DNA from: Bryobacterales bacterium
GTDB taxonomy: Bacteria > Acidobacteriota > Terriglobia > Bryobacterales > Bryobacteraceae
Direction of reading: 5' to 3'
Length of the DNA: 64,000 nucleotides
Assembly (NCBI GenBank): GCA_003164035.1
Contig: PLRS01000056.1
Coordinates: 62,001 to 126,000, forward strand
The translations under genes and the position numbers were made by a program. Under the pieces are notes generated by a model, which had not been told where the DNA came from, made no database searches, and was given only the letters and a program-made list of their open reading frames with translations. Below are positions 1 to 8,266 of the stretch, piece by piece (positions within the stretch are counted from its first letter, which is position 1; the number at the start of each line of letters is the position of its first letter).

Positions 1-2266
1 GGACCACCATCATGGTCTGATAGTAGCAATTCTGGCTATCCATCTTGTAGATGACGAACACAGGCTGCGGGGTGCCGGAGCACGACGAATGGTAGGGCGT
101 GTTGTACTGCGTGAAATGGGTATATCCGATTGTGAAGAAGCTCACAGGAGCGGTCACGCTAGCAGTGTCCCACGTCGCGGTCACACTGCCGTACTGTTGC
201 CCGCCTTGAATCCGGGTCCGGAATGTATCGCTGAAGGAGCTGCCGCCCTGAGACGAGGCGTGCGGCGTCGAGAGCATCTGTTGGCCCTGGGAGTTGCTTA
301 CGACAACGGTAAGGTTGCTGGTCTTCTGCCCGGCCAGCTGCGTGCTGATCTTTCCGGTCACCAAATCCACGGTAACGGTGATGCCCGGCGGGGTGGATGT
401 CCGCGACCAGGTCGTAGTGGGCGCGACCGGCGCCACGGAGACTAGGCTCGTCGAGTCCAGCCAAGTCCCCGCGGTCTGGGACTCCGTTCCGAGGCCGCTC
501 GTTTCGGTAACGCTAGCTGAGCTGCACCCGGGCGCCACGACGTCTGTACTTGGGGCTCCAGTCACGTAACAGGAATTCGTGGAACCGTTGGAAAAGGTGA
601 CCTGCCAGGTTCCATCTGGCTGAAGGGACCCGCCAAGCTGCCACGTTATGGTTCCGCATACGTCCGTAGTGTACGTCGCCAGGCTGTCGCTTGTTATTAT
701 TCCCCCGGATGTATCGATGCTGATTGTCTCTCCCTGCCCAGCGTTGTTTGTCCAGGTTCCGCTGATGTCGTCGCAGCTCGTCGTGGAGGCGGAGGCCGGC
801 GGCGGCGGCGTTGGCGCGGTCTCTGATTCGGGTGGCGATTGGTATACCGGGGAGCTTGTCACGGGCTCTTGCGCTGGTTCGACGATCACCGTTCCCAGCG
901 CCTCCCAGGGACCAGCATACCCCGAGCCCGAGCCGTAGTTGATCTGCGTTAGGACGGTGTACGTGCCGCCGGGGCCCGGATTGAAGTTGAAGTTAAGGAC
1001 AACCGTCGCTTCCGTCGGGTCGGTGGCCGAGTTTGTAATGGACGTGAGGGAAACGTTGCAGAAGCTGTCGCCCTGGTTGATGCCGAAGCCCCATGTCGTC
1101 CCGGTGCCCCCGTCGTAGAGGTCCAGGCCGTCGGGCCGCCCCCAGTCGCCATAACAATGTGCGTTTCCCGAGCTGTCCTCCAGGTAAAACTGCCCCCAGG
1201 CGATGTCGTTGGCCCCGTTGGCTTGGTCATAGAGGTTGAACGCCAGCGAGACGTTGGTTGAGGGAGCGACCTCGGCGCCGTTCGACCCGCCGTTGATGCT
1301 GAGCGGGGGGAGCGTGACGGTAGGCGCGAAATTCGCCGTGACGCTCTCCGGCCCGTTGATCGGCGGCAGACTCTGTGGGCTCGTCGTGCCGCTCAGCGGG
1401 CCGCTGAACCCCAAGAACTGATAGCCGCTGTACGCGCTGGCGCTAATCGACGGGGCGGAGCCAGCCGTCAACCACTCGCTGCCGGGGCTGATGGTGCCCT
1501 CGCCAGCGGGGCTTACCGCGGTCGTCAGGTAGTACTGCGTCAGGTAAGAGGCGGTGATGGTGGTGCTGGCTGCGTACACGGTGTGCGAGAGTGCGCCGTT
1601 ATCGCTCCAATACGAAAACGCGTATTGGGTTCCCGCGGGCGTCCCCGAGGGGGCGGCGGTTGACGGCACCGACACCGTGTGCTGCGATCCGGCCACCCAG
1701 GAGAAGGCGTAGGGCGAGGTGTAGTTCGCGCCGTCGACCGTCAGCGTGATTCCGGTGGGCGCCGTTGTGATCGTCTCGGAGACGTTACCACCGCCGGCCG
1801 GGACCGCGAAGTACCCGGAAATGTCCAGCACCAGTTGGGTGGAGTTCGACGCGTATGCGTCAATCCAGCCGCCTGTGTCCGGGACTACCGCCATATTGTT
1901 GGTGATGGCGCCATCCAAGGCGTCCAGCACTGTGGCGAGGGCCGGCTGCGGCTGCCCGTACTGCCAGAACTGCAGGTAACCCAGCGACGTCGGCGGCACC
2001 ACGGTGGCATTCAGCACGTAGCCTTCGGTCCCCGTGGGCAAGCCGCATGAGCTCGCCGCCACATCCGCCGGCAGGGTTCCGGTGAATGCTCCAGCGCCCT
2101 CGCGCGTATCCAGCACCCGGCAGGGCGTAAGCGTGTAGAGCAGGCTGCCCCCGGCTTCGGCGGGGCGAAATAGCCCTCGATATCGATCGTCAGGTCCGTA
2201 TTGTCGGCGACGTACACATCGGCCTGGAGCTGCCGAAGCAGGCCAGGCCGTTTCGTCCCGGCTCAC
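1..2266 (-). pseudogene. Secreted Ig/repeat-type protein, 5'-truncated and frameshifted, runs off left edge
   Basis: One minus-strand frame is open from about 2160 to the window edge (over 700 codons). In order it encodes a TLTPCRVLDTR module, a module ending LDISGYFAV, an InlB-like repeat (GYQFLGFSGPLSGTT) and beta-rich Ser/Thr/Pro-rich sequence, as in large secreted acidobacterial repeat proteins. The preceding module (DNTDLTIDIEGYFAP, 2163-2215) is in a different frame, so one base seems to be missing near 2155-2163. That frame meets a stop at 2263-2265 and the gene has no signal peptide or upstream modules. The main frame could start at a GTG at 2266, but the first 35 residues would then be out-of-frame nonsense. 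I read it as a decaying gene; a sequencing indel would explain the frameshift but not the missing N-terminus. Confidence 0.6.
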
Positions 2267-2296
2267 GACCGGGCTGGAATCTTACTAACCGCCTTA

Positions 2297-2695
2297 CTAG
2301 GTGGTCGCCCGTTTTGCGGTTACGGTCGTCGTCATCGGATCGCCGCCGCCACGGCCCGGACGGGTTACATCCAACTTGATCGTGTCGCCATCCACGGTTC
2401 CCTTGTACGTGATGACGAAGGTGTTGCCGTTGAATTCCCGCTTCACCGCGAAGGAAATGTTGTTGCCATCCACCTTGCCGTCGGAGATTTCCTGGTCGGC
2501 ATTTCCACCGCGGCCCATGCCGCCCGATACCGTGCCGGTGAGAGTGCCGCCATCCGCTTTCAGATTCAGAGTGACGGTCTGGCTCCCGTTCCGACCCTGT
2601 TGCTCAAACGTCCACTTGCCGCTGACGTCGGCAGCCATCAGAGCGATGCTGGCGACCAGGGCAATCAGTACTACAAAAAGCAGCTTTTTGGTCAT
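2297..2695 (-). CDS. Small secreted acidobacterial 'SGKW' protein
   Basis: The product is 132 residues. It starts MTKKLLFVV and has a hydrophobic signal peptide of about 22 residues ending near ALMAAD, followed by DVSGKWTFEQQ. The mature part is a short beta-rich domain with alternating LTGTVSG and KVDGNNISFAV strands. Small exported proteins with this DVSGKW opening are frequent in Acidobacteria; their function is not known. I chose the ATG at 2695 because the frame upstream of it has no signal-like sequence. The gene sits between the truncated repeat-protein gene and an intergenic palindromic repeat. Confidence 0.7.
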   Translation of the reverse strand: MTKKLLFVVLIALVASIALMAADVSGKWTFEQQGRNGSQTVTLNLKADGGTLTGTVSGGMGRGGNADQEISDGKVDGNNISFAVKREFNGNTFVITYKGTVDGDTIKLDVTRPGRGGGDPMTTTVTAKRATT

Positions 2696-2816
2696 AGTAA
2701 ACCAGTAGGCGTACCCAAACGGACGGACGTTACCCGTCGCTTTACAACGAATTGCCGCCAGGCGGAATCCGGTGCGGACAGGATTTTTGGGAACCAATCA
2801 CCTCCCTTCCGCAAGC

Positions 2817-2920
2817 CCTAACCGATCTGGGGATTTCCTGGTTAGGCGCGCCAACCGCGCCCCGACGGACTCGGCTCGGTTACAGCACCGCGTGTTTTCA
2901 ATTACTTACCGAACGACTCC
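2817..2920. repeat. Degenerate copy of the dispersed palindromic repeat
   Basis: The sequence from CTAACCGATCTGGGGATTTC through GGCGCGCCAACCGC, CGGCTCGGTTACAG and ACTTACCGA matches, in the same order, the reverse complement of the element at 26547-26690. The palindrome arms are eroded here. It fills most of the 284-base gap between the small secreted protein and the transglutaminase-like gene; I see no gene in that gap. Confidence 0.6.
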
Positions 2921-2979
2921 ATGGCGCACCGCCTGCCGCCGGCGCGCGAGCGAGCCGCTGAAATCGGGCCCCCCGAGAA

Positions 2980-5148
2980 ATGCGGATTAGAATGAAACTA
3001 ATGCCGCGCACGGCCGCCCCTTCCGCCGAGTGCCCCGCGCCGATGATCGTGGAGTGGGCCATGTCCGGGCTGGCCGCCAGCGGATTCCTGGCCGCCGCGC
3101 TGGCGGGCGCCCTGGACCGCGGTTCGATCCTTTTGGGGACCGCCGCGCTGCTGCTCCGCGTGGGCAAGCTCGTCTCCCGGCGGGAAATCCCTGGCCACAA
3201 GCTCCTCGAGTTGCTCTGTCTCCCGGTTTGCGCCGTTTGGTTTGGGGTGGACGCGCTGGCGGCCTCGCGCGACCTCCATCTTGCCGCGCTCCACGGCGCC
3301 GTCCTGACCGGCGGTTGGCAATTGGCTGTTTCCACGCTCCCCCGCTCCCGCTGGATCGCCGCCGCGTGGGGGGTCTTCGGGCTCCTGCTGGCGGGAACCG
3401 GCGGCGCGGGAGTCTCGTTTTTGTTTTTTCTGTTTCTCTTTCTGGGGTTCGGCTCCGCGGCGCTTCTGGCCGCGCAAGTCCGGCGCGGTTTCCCGGGCGG
3501 CGCGGCGGGCAAACCGATCCGCGGATTGACCCTTCGATTGCTGCTTCTGGCCGCCGCCATCGCGCTGGCGGTCATGTCCTTCACCACCGGCCTCTTTCTG
3601 CTCCTGCCCCGCGGCGCGGAAGTGGCGGCTCGAATCTCGTCCCATCGCCTCTGGATGCCGGGTTTGGCGGGACGGGTGACCCTGGGCGAAATCGGCAAGC
3701 TGCAGGCCAGCGCCCGTCCGGCTTTGCACGTTCGCATCTTTGGCGACCGCGATGGCTCCACTTTACGCTGGCGAGGGCGGGTGTTCGACCGGTTCGACGG
3801 CTCGTCCTGGCAGACCGACAGCAGCGAAACTGCCATTACGGTCGACCACGGTCATGCCGCTCTCATCTCCGGTGGCGCCGTCCGCCCCGGCGAGCGCCTC
3901 ACCTACGATGTGGAGATCGAGCCCTCCAATGCCGATACGCTATTCCTGGCTGGCCGCACGGAATCGCTCGACTTGCCCTATCCCAGCCTTATCGAATCCT
4001 CCAGCGGCACCTACCGGTTGCCGTTCGCACCCTACGGCGGCATACGTTACGAAGCGTACAGCCTGCTCGAAGACCCGCCCGAGCAAGCCGGGCCGCTCCG
4101 CCCCGCGTTCCAACTGAGCCGGGACGAGCGCCGCCGCGAGTTGCAGTTGCCCAACCGGCTCGACCCCCGCATTGGCGGACTGGCCCGCGGCTGGGCGCGG
4201 TCCGCGCCTACGGACCTGGCCGAAGCCCGCGCCGTGGAAACCCATTTGCGTTCGGATTACGGCTATACGCTGGAACTCCCGCGCCGGCGTCCGGCCGATC
4301 CGGTGGCCGATTTTCTGTTCCGCCGCAGGCGCGGCCACTGCGAGTATTTCGCCTCTTCCATGACCATCCTGTTGCGCACGCTGGGGATTCCGGCGCGTCT
4401 GGCAACCGGATTCGCGGGCGGCGTTTATAACCCGCTGACCGGCCTTTGGCTGGTGCGGACCTCGGACGCTCACGCCTGGGTCGAGGCCTGGCTGGAAGGC
4501 CGCGGCTGGACCTCCTTCGATCCCACCCCCGCCGCCACCTCCGCCCCCGCCGCTTTCGAAACGCGGCTGAGCCTCTATCGCGATGCCGCCGACCTATGGT
4601 GGAACACCTGGGTGGTTGGCTACGATCCGGTACGGCAGGGTGTGTTGGCCGATCTGGTGGATCGCGGTGCGCGCCACATGGGCGTGGACTGGATGGCGTG
4701 GCTGGCCGCGGCGCGGCAATCCAGACATTCACCGCCGTTGCGGCCGCTGGCCGGCGTTCTTGCCGTGCTGCTCGGTTTAGCCTTGGCCGGATTCGGGTGG
4801 AAATCCGGACGGCAGTGGCTGCTGCGGCTCCGCTTCCGAAGACGCGTGATCGGGATCCGCCGCGGCCGGTTGTCCGCGGACGATGCCACGGTCCTGTACC
4901 GGCGCATGTTAGAGCTGCTCGGACGCCAGGGCTATCATAAGCCGGCATGGTTCACTCCGGCCGAGTTTGCCGGCACTCTGGAACGGTCCGTTTGGGGACC
5001 GCGCGTGGTCGAGTTTACGGCGGCGTACAATGCCGCACGCTTCGGCGCCGGGCGGGAGGCCCCCGCTCGTCTTTCGAAGATGCTGGACGATCTCGAAAGC
5101 GCGGTACGGGCCGGCTTAACTATGGCTGGGGCGGAACCTCGCTCCTGA
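2980..5148 (+). CDS. Transglutaminase-like membrane protein (TgpA/DUF3488 type)
   Basis: The 722-residue product has several membrane segments in residues ~25-215, a periplasmic transglutaminase-like domain, a further membrane segment near 590-610, and a C-terminal cytoplasmic domain resembling DUF4129. The catalytic triad of the papain-like transglutaminase fold is visible: Cys454 in GHCEYFAS, His498 in SDAHAWVEAW and Asp514 in FDPTPA. This order of domains is that of the TgpA family. The substrate is unknown. The start is uncertain: ATGs at 2980, 2992 and 3001 are all possible and none has a clear ribosome binding site. The 3' end overlaps a small convergent gene by 29 bases. Confidence 0.88.
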   Translation: MRIRMKLMPRTAAPSAECPAPMIVEWAMSGLAASGFLAAALAGALDRGSILLGTAALLLRVGKLVSRREIPGHKLLELLCLPVCAVWFGVDALAASRDLHLAALHGAVLTGGWQLAVSTLPRSRWIAAAWGVFGLLLAGTGGAGVSFLFFLFLFLGFGSAALLAAQVRRGFPGGAAGKPIRGLTLRLLLLAAAIALAVMSFTTGLFLLLPRGAEVAARISSHRLWMPGLAGRVTLGEIGKLQASARPALHVRIFGDRDGSTLRWRGRVFDRFDGSSWQTDSSETAITVDHGHAALISGGAVRPGERLTYDVEIEPSNADTLFLAGRTESLDLPYPSLIESSSGTYRLPFAPYGGIRYEAYSLLEDPPEQAGPLRPAFQLSRDERRRELQLPNRLDPRIGGLARGWARSAPTDLAEARAVETHLRSDYGYTLELPRRRPADPVADFLFRRRRGHCEYFASSMTILLRTLGIPARLATGFAGGVYNPLTGLWLVRTSDAHAWVEAWLEGRGWTSFDPTPAATSAPAAFETRLSLYRDAADLWWNTWVVGYDPVRQGVLADLVDRGARHMGVDWMAWLAAARQSRHSPPLRPLAGVLAVLLGLALAGFGWKSGRQWLLRLRFRRRVIGIRRGRLSADDATVLYRRMLELLGRQGYHKPAWFTPAEFAGTLERSVWGPRVVEFTAAYNAARFGAGREAPARLSKMLDDLESAVRAGLTMAGAEPRS

Positions 5149-5422
5149 GCGCCGGCGGATTGTGGCCGGGATCGCGAAAGAAGGCCATCCACAAAAACCG
5201 CTCTGGCGAACCCGGGCTTGCGGCCGCGGGCGGGATCGCGGTTAAGTGGCGCAGCAGGAAGCGGCAGGCGGCGTTACGGGATGGCTCCATGGGTGACTGC
5301 CGCATGGCGCAGCGTACGCTTTCGAGCACCTCGCGGCGCTCTTCATCCATGGTCGTCGGGCGCGAAGCCCGCTGGCGGAACATCTTGCGCGGGGCCCGCT
5401 CCAAAACCGGTGTGGCAGCCAT
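5120..5422 (-). CDS. Hypothetical 100-residue protein
   Basis: A basic 100-residue frame (MAATPVLERAPRKMFRQRAS) is preceded by GGAGG six bases before the ATG at 5422, the best ribosome binding site in this stretch. The middle (MDEERREVLESVRCAMRQSP) looks helical; the C-terminal third is Pro-rich and overlaps the end of the transglutaminase-like gene by 29 bases. I do not recognise a family. The competing plus-strand frames here lack a comparable ribosome binding site. Confidence 0.45.
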   Translation of the reverse strand: MAATPVLERAPRKMFRQRASRPTTMDEERREVLESVRCAMRQSPMEPSRNAACRFLLRHLTAIPPAAASPGSPERFLWMAFFRDPGHNPPALRSEVPPQP

Positions 5423-5479
5423 CAACGTCCTCCGCTAGATCATATCGGACCGCGCCACACTTCCATGAATCTTGCGCAT

Positions 5480-5507
5480 TAAAGTTCTGCGTGCGGCCCG
5501 CCGATAG
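5480..5507 (+). promoter_or_regulatory. Sigma-28 (FliA-type) promoter of flbD-motA-motB
   Basis: TAAAGTTC, 12 bases, then GCCGATAG. This matches the sigma-28 consensus TAAAGTTT-N11-GCCGATAA at 14 of 16 positions with one extra spacer base. It lies 18 bases before the flbD ATG, giving a very short leader that contains GGAG. A sigma-28-type factor is encoded at 52924-53679. Confidence 0.65.
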
Positions 5508-5524
5508 GAATGCGTGGAGCGCGG

Positions 5525-5767
5525 ATGATTTGGCTGACCCGACTAAACCAGACGGTTTTGGTACTGAACTCCGACCTGATCGAACACATTGATATTACAC
5601 CGGACACGGTGATCACTTTGACCAGTGGCCAAATTCTGAGAGTGCGTGAGAGCGCGGAGGGAGTGATCCGCCGGGTGGTCGAATTCCGGCAGCGAATTCA
5701 GGCTGTGCCCGTAGCCGGTCCGGCGCCGGGGCCGGAAAGTCCGGTTCCGGGATTGGAAGGCGTCTAA
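5525..5767 (+). CDS. flbD: FlbD family flagellar protein
   Basis: The 80-residue product begins MIWLTRLNQTVLVLNSDLIE and contains TPDTVITLTSGQILRVRES, which matches the whole of the short FlbD family found next to motA/motB in many bacteria. The last 20 residues are a Pro/Gly-rich tail. An in-frame ATG lies five codons upstream, but the family starts at MI-LTRLN and GGAG sits seven bases before the chosen ATG. The stop is three bases before motA. The molecular role of this small family in flagella is not settled. Confidence 0.9.
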   Translation: MIWLTRLNQTVLVLNSDLIEHIDITPDTVITLTSGQILRVRESAEGVIRRVVEFRQRIQAVPVAGPAPGPESPVPGLEGV

Positions 5768-5770
5768 CCT

Positions 5771-6691
5771 ATGGCCGAATCGCCCATTACCGCCGCTCCG
5801 CCGGCGGCCAAGCCTCGCCCCAAGGGTGGTAAGACCGGCACCGCTCATTTCGATGTCGCCACGCTGGCTGGAATCGCTCTGGCGCTGGCCGGCATCCTGG
5901 GCGGGCTGCTGCTCGAACGCGGCAGCATTCAGGATGTTGTCCAGACCACGGCCGCCATGATCGTTTTCGGCGGTACCTTCGGCGCCGTGCTGGTGACTAC
6001 GCCGATGCCGGTGTTCCGCCGCGCGCTGCAAGGCCTGAAGGCGGTCTTCTTCGCACCAGACGAAGCCATCGCCAGCCGCATCGAAAGCCTCATCGAGTTT
6101 GCCACCAAAGCGCGGCGTTACGGGATTGTGAGCCTGGAAACGGAAGCGGCCGGGCTGCCGGATCCATTTCTGCGCAAAGCGATGGGGCTGGCGGTGGATG
6201 GCACGGACCTGGCCGAATTGCGCAAGATCATGGAGATCGACATTGCCTTGGCCGAGCAGGCGGGAGAGGCCGAGGCCAGAGTGTGGGAGGCGGCTGGCGG
6301 TTACGCTCCGACGGTTGGCATCATCGGCGCCGTCATGGGCCTGATTCAGGTGATGAAACACCTGGAAGACATCAAAGCGGTAGGACACGGCATCGCGGTG
6401 GCCTTCGTGGCCACGGTGTACGGCGTCGGCTCGGCGAACATCTTCTTTCTCCCCGCCGCCAATAAGTTGCGGGCGCGGCACCACGCCACCACGCTGCTGA
6501 ACGAGGCGACTCTGGAGGGCGTAGTGGGCATCGTCGAAGGCTTGAATCCCACCTTGTTGCGGACCAAGCTCAGTTCGTTCGGTTCGCCCGAGGCCGCGCC
6601 GGCCAAAGCGCGGCCGGCCAAGGCGCCGTCCCGCGCGCCCCGAGCCCCCGCCGCGGCCGCACCGGCCCGCGCCGGAGCTCCGCAGCCCTGA
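5771..6691 (+). CDS. motA: Flagellar motor stator protein MotA
   Basis: The 306-residue product is a MotA/PomA-type stator subunit, which with MotB forms the ion channel that drives flagellar rotation. A 27-residue Ala/Pro/Lys-rich cytoplasmic extension precedes the first membrane segment (VATLAGIALALAGILGGLLLE). The cytoplasmic loop carries RRYGIVSLE, and the last two membrane segments (YAPTVGIIGAVMGLIQVM and HGIAVAFVATVYGVGSANIF) hold the conserved Pro and channel residues. The C-terminus is an unusual Ala/Pro tail of about 35 residues. GGAAGG precedes the ATG. It is 17 bases from motB. Confidence 0.95.
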   Translation: MAESPITAAPPAAKPRPKGGKTGTAHFDVATLAGIALALAGILGGLLLERGSIQDVVQTTAAMIVFGGTFGAVLVTTPMPVFRRALQGLKAVFFAPDEAIASRIESLIEFATKARRYGIVSLETEAAGLPDPFLRKAMGLAVDGTDLAELRKIMEIDIALAEQAGEAEARVWEAAGGYAPTVGIIGAVMGLIQVMKHLEDIKAVGHGIAVAFVATVYGVGSANIFFLPAANKLRARHHATTLLNEATLEGVVGIVEGLNPTLLRTKLSSFGSPEAAPAKARPAKAPSRAPRAPAAAAPARAGAPQP

Positions 6692-6708
6692 GGACGCCAC
6701 CTGGAATC

Positions 6709-7497
6709 ATGAAACGTATCCGCCAAAGCGCCCATGACAGCCACGATCGCTGGCTGGTGTCCTACGCCGATTTCATCACCCTGCTGTTTGCCTTTTTCGT
6801 GGTGATGTTCGCCTCCACCCAGGACAATCGCCTGCGCGCCGATCAGGTATCCGCTTCGGTGCGCGACGCCCTGGAGCACGGGCAATTCAGCAGCGCCATT
6901 TCGATGGTCCTCGGGCGCGGCAAGGACCGCAACGACCGAAAGCCTCCGCACTCGGTCGATAATCCGATCGCACACAAAGTCGCCGGCCCTTCCCTCGCGC
7001 ACCCGGCGGATTTGAACGCCTCGCTCGAAACCCTGGCGCGCAACCTCGCGCCCGAGCTGGCGGCCGGCAAAGTCGGGCTGCAACTGGAGGGCCGAGGGCT
7101 GGTCATCAGCCTGCGGGAGGCCGGTTTTTACGCCTCGGGAGACGATACGGTTTCTTCCGCCGGATCCGACACCCTGGCCAAGATTGCGGGCGTAGTCAAC
7201 GCCCTTCCCAACCCGGTTCGTCTCGAGGGCCACACCGATTCCATTCCGATTCACAACTCGCGCTTCCACAGCAACTGGGAGTTGTCCGCGGCCCGGGCTA
7301 TCGCCATGCTCGGCGTTCTGTCCAGCCGTTTTGGGGTTGCCGAAGAACGGATGGCCGTGGCCGGCTACGCCGATACGGCGCCCGCCGACAGCAATGAAAC
7401 CGAGGAAGGCCGGGCGCGCAACCGGCGCGTCGACCTGGTGCTGCTGACCCGCGAGGGGGAGCTCGCCGAGCCGCCTCCCGCTAAGGGACAACCATGA
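6709..7497 (+). CDS. motB: Flagellar motor stator protein MotB
   Basis: The 262-residue product has a short cytoplasmic N-terminus, one membrane helix (DFITLLFAFFVVMFAS) with the ion-binding Asp21 directly after Tyr19-Ala20, and a C-terminal OmpA-like peptidoglycan-binding domain (LEGHTDSIPI, NWELSAARA, NRRVDLVLL). It anchors the stator to the cell wall. Its stop overlaps the fliW start by four bases, so motB and fliW are probably translationally coupled. Confidence 0.95.
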   Translation: MKRIRQSAHDSHDRWLVSYADFITLLFAFFVVMFASTQDNRLRADQVSASVRDALEHGQFSSAISMVLGRGKDRNDRKPPHSVDNPIAHKVAGPSLAHPADLNASLETLARNLAPELAAGKVGLQLEGRGLVISLREAGFYASGDDTVSSAGSDTLAKIAGVVNALPNPVRLEGHTDSIPIHNSRFHSNWELSAARAIAMLGVLSSRFGVAEERMAVAGYADTAPADSNETEEGRARNRRVDLVLLTREGELAEPPPAKGQP

Positions 7498-7949
7498 TTC
7501 TCTCCACTACACGCTTCGGCGACCTCAACGTCGATGAGACCCAGTCGATGGAATTCCCCGAAGGATTGCCGGGGTTCGAAGATTGCCGGCGATTCGTACC
7601 GTTTGAACACGCGGAATGCGCCGGGCTGATGTTCCTCCAGAGCATGGAGCGGCCGGACCTGTGCTTCCTGACGCTGCCGGTGCGGTCTCTGCGGCCGGAT
7701 TATTGTCTGCTGCTGACGCCGGAGGATTCCGAACTGCTGGGGTTGCCCGCCGGCCGGCCACCCCGGATCGGCACCGAAGTGGCGGCCATGGCGATCCTGA
7801 GCGTGCGGGAGGGCCAACCTCCCACCGCCAACCTGCTCTCCCCGATCGTGGTCCGTGTCGCGACCGGCCGCGCCGTGCAGGCCGTCCGCCCCGACAATCG
7901 CTACGGCTGCCGCGAGCCGCTGGTACCCGAGGAGGCCCAATGCTCGTGA
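7494..7949 (+). CDS. fliW: Flagellar assembly factor FliW
   Basis: The 151-residue product matches FliW throughout: MEFPEGLPGFEDCRRFVPFE near the N-terminus, YCLLLTPEDSELLG in the middle, and NLLSPIVVRVATGRAVQAV towards the end. FliW is known to bind CsrA and flagellin alternately, relieving CsrA repression when flagellin is low. The gene overlaps motB by four bases and csrA by ten, an arrangement that favours co-production of FliW and CsrA. Confidence 0.93.
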   Translation: MILSTTRFGDLNVDETQSMEFPEGLPGFEDCRRFVPFEHAECAGLMFLQSMERPDLCFLTLPVRSLRPDYCLLLTPEDSELLGLPAGRPPRIGTEVAAMAILSVREGQPPTANLLSPIVVRVATGRAVQAVRPDNRYGCREPLVPEEAQCS

Positions 7950-8266
7950 TCCGGCGCCACGAAGGTCAGACCGTGCTGGTAGGCGACGATGTGGAAATCG
8001 TAATCATCGAGTGCGGCGGGCGGCGGGTGAAACTCGGCTTCCGGGCGCCGCGCCAGGTGGCGGTCATGCGCGGTGAAGTCAAACTGACCAGGGAGCAAAA
8101 CCTGGCGGCTTCGCAGCCCGTTTCTCCGGCGGCTTTGCGCGAAGTGGGTAAGCGCCTGCCGGTTCTCGGCGCCGGCGGCGGGAAGGTCCCCGGCGTGGCT
8201 GAGATCGCCGGGCCGGTCCCTGCTCCGCACCGCGGCACAGCTTCCCTGGGAGGTGACAAACCATGA
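7940..8266 (+). CDS. csrA: Carbon storage regulator CsrA
   Basis: Residues 1-58 are a canonical CsrA: MLVIRRHEGQTVLVGDDVEI, VKLGFRAPRQVAVMR, with the conserved RNA-binding Arg at the end of the last strand. The product is 108 residues, against about 60-75 for most CsrA; the extra 45-residue tail is Ala/Gly/Pro-rich and probably disordered. GGAGG lies four bases before the ATG, inside the end of fliW. The stop overlaps the next ATG (ATGA). CsrA represses translation by binding GGA motifs; flagellin is the expected target. Confidence 0.93.
   Translation: MLVIRRHEGQTVLVGDDVEIVIIECGGRRVKLGFRAPRQVAVMRGEVKLTREQNLAASQPVSPAALREVGKRLPVLGAGGGKVPGVAEIAGPVPAPHRGTASLGGDKP

Noticed and set aside
3030-4430. 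Long plus-strand frame of 466 codons inside the transglutaminase-like gene
   Set aside because: It is Arg/Pro/Gly-rich without motifs and lies in another frame of a gene with a clear catalytic triad; typical high-GC shadow.
4947-5438. Plus-strand frame of 163 codons after the transglutaminase-like gene
   Set aside because: No ribosome binding site, basic low-complexity sequence; the minus-strand frame here has GGAGG at proper distance.
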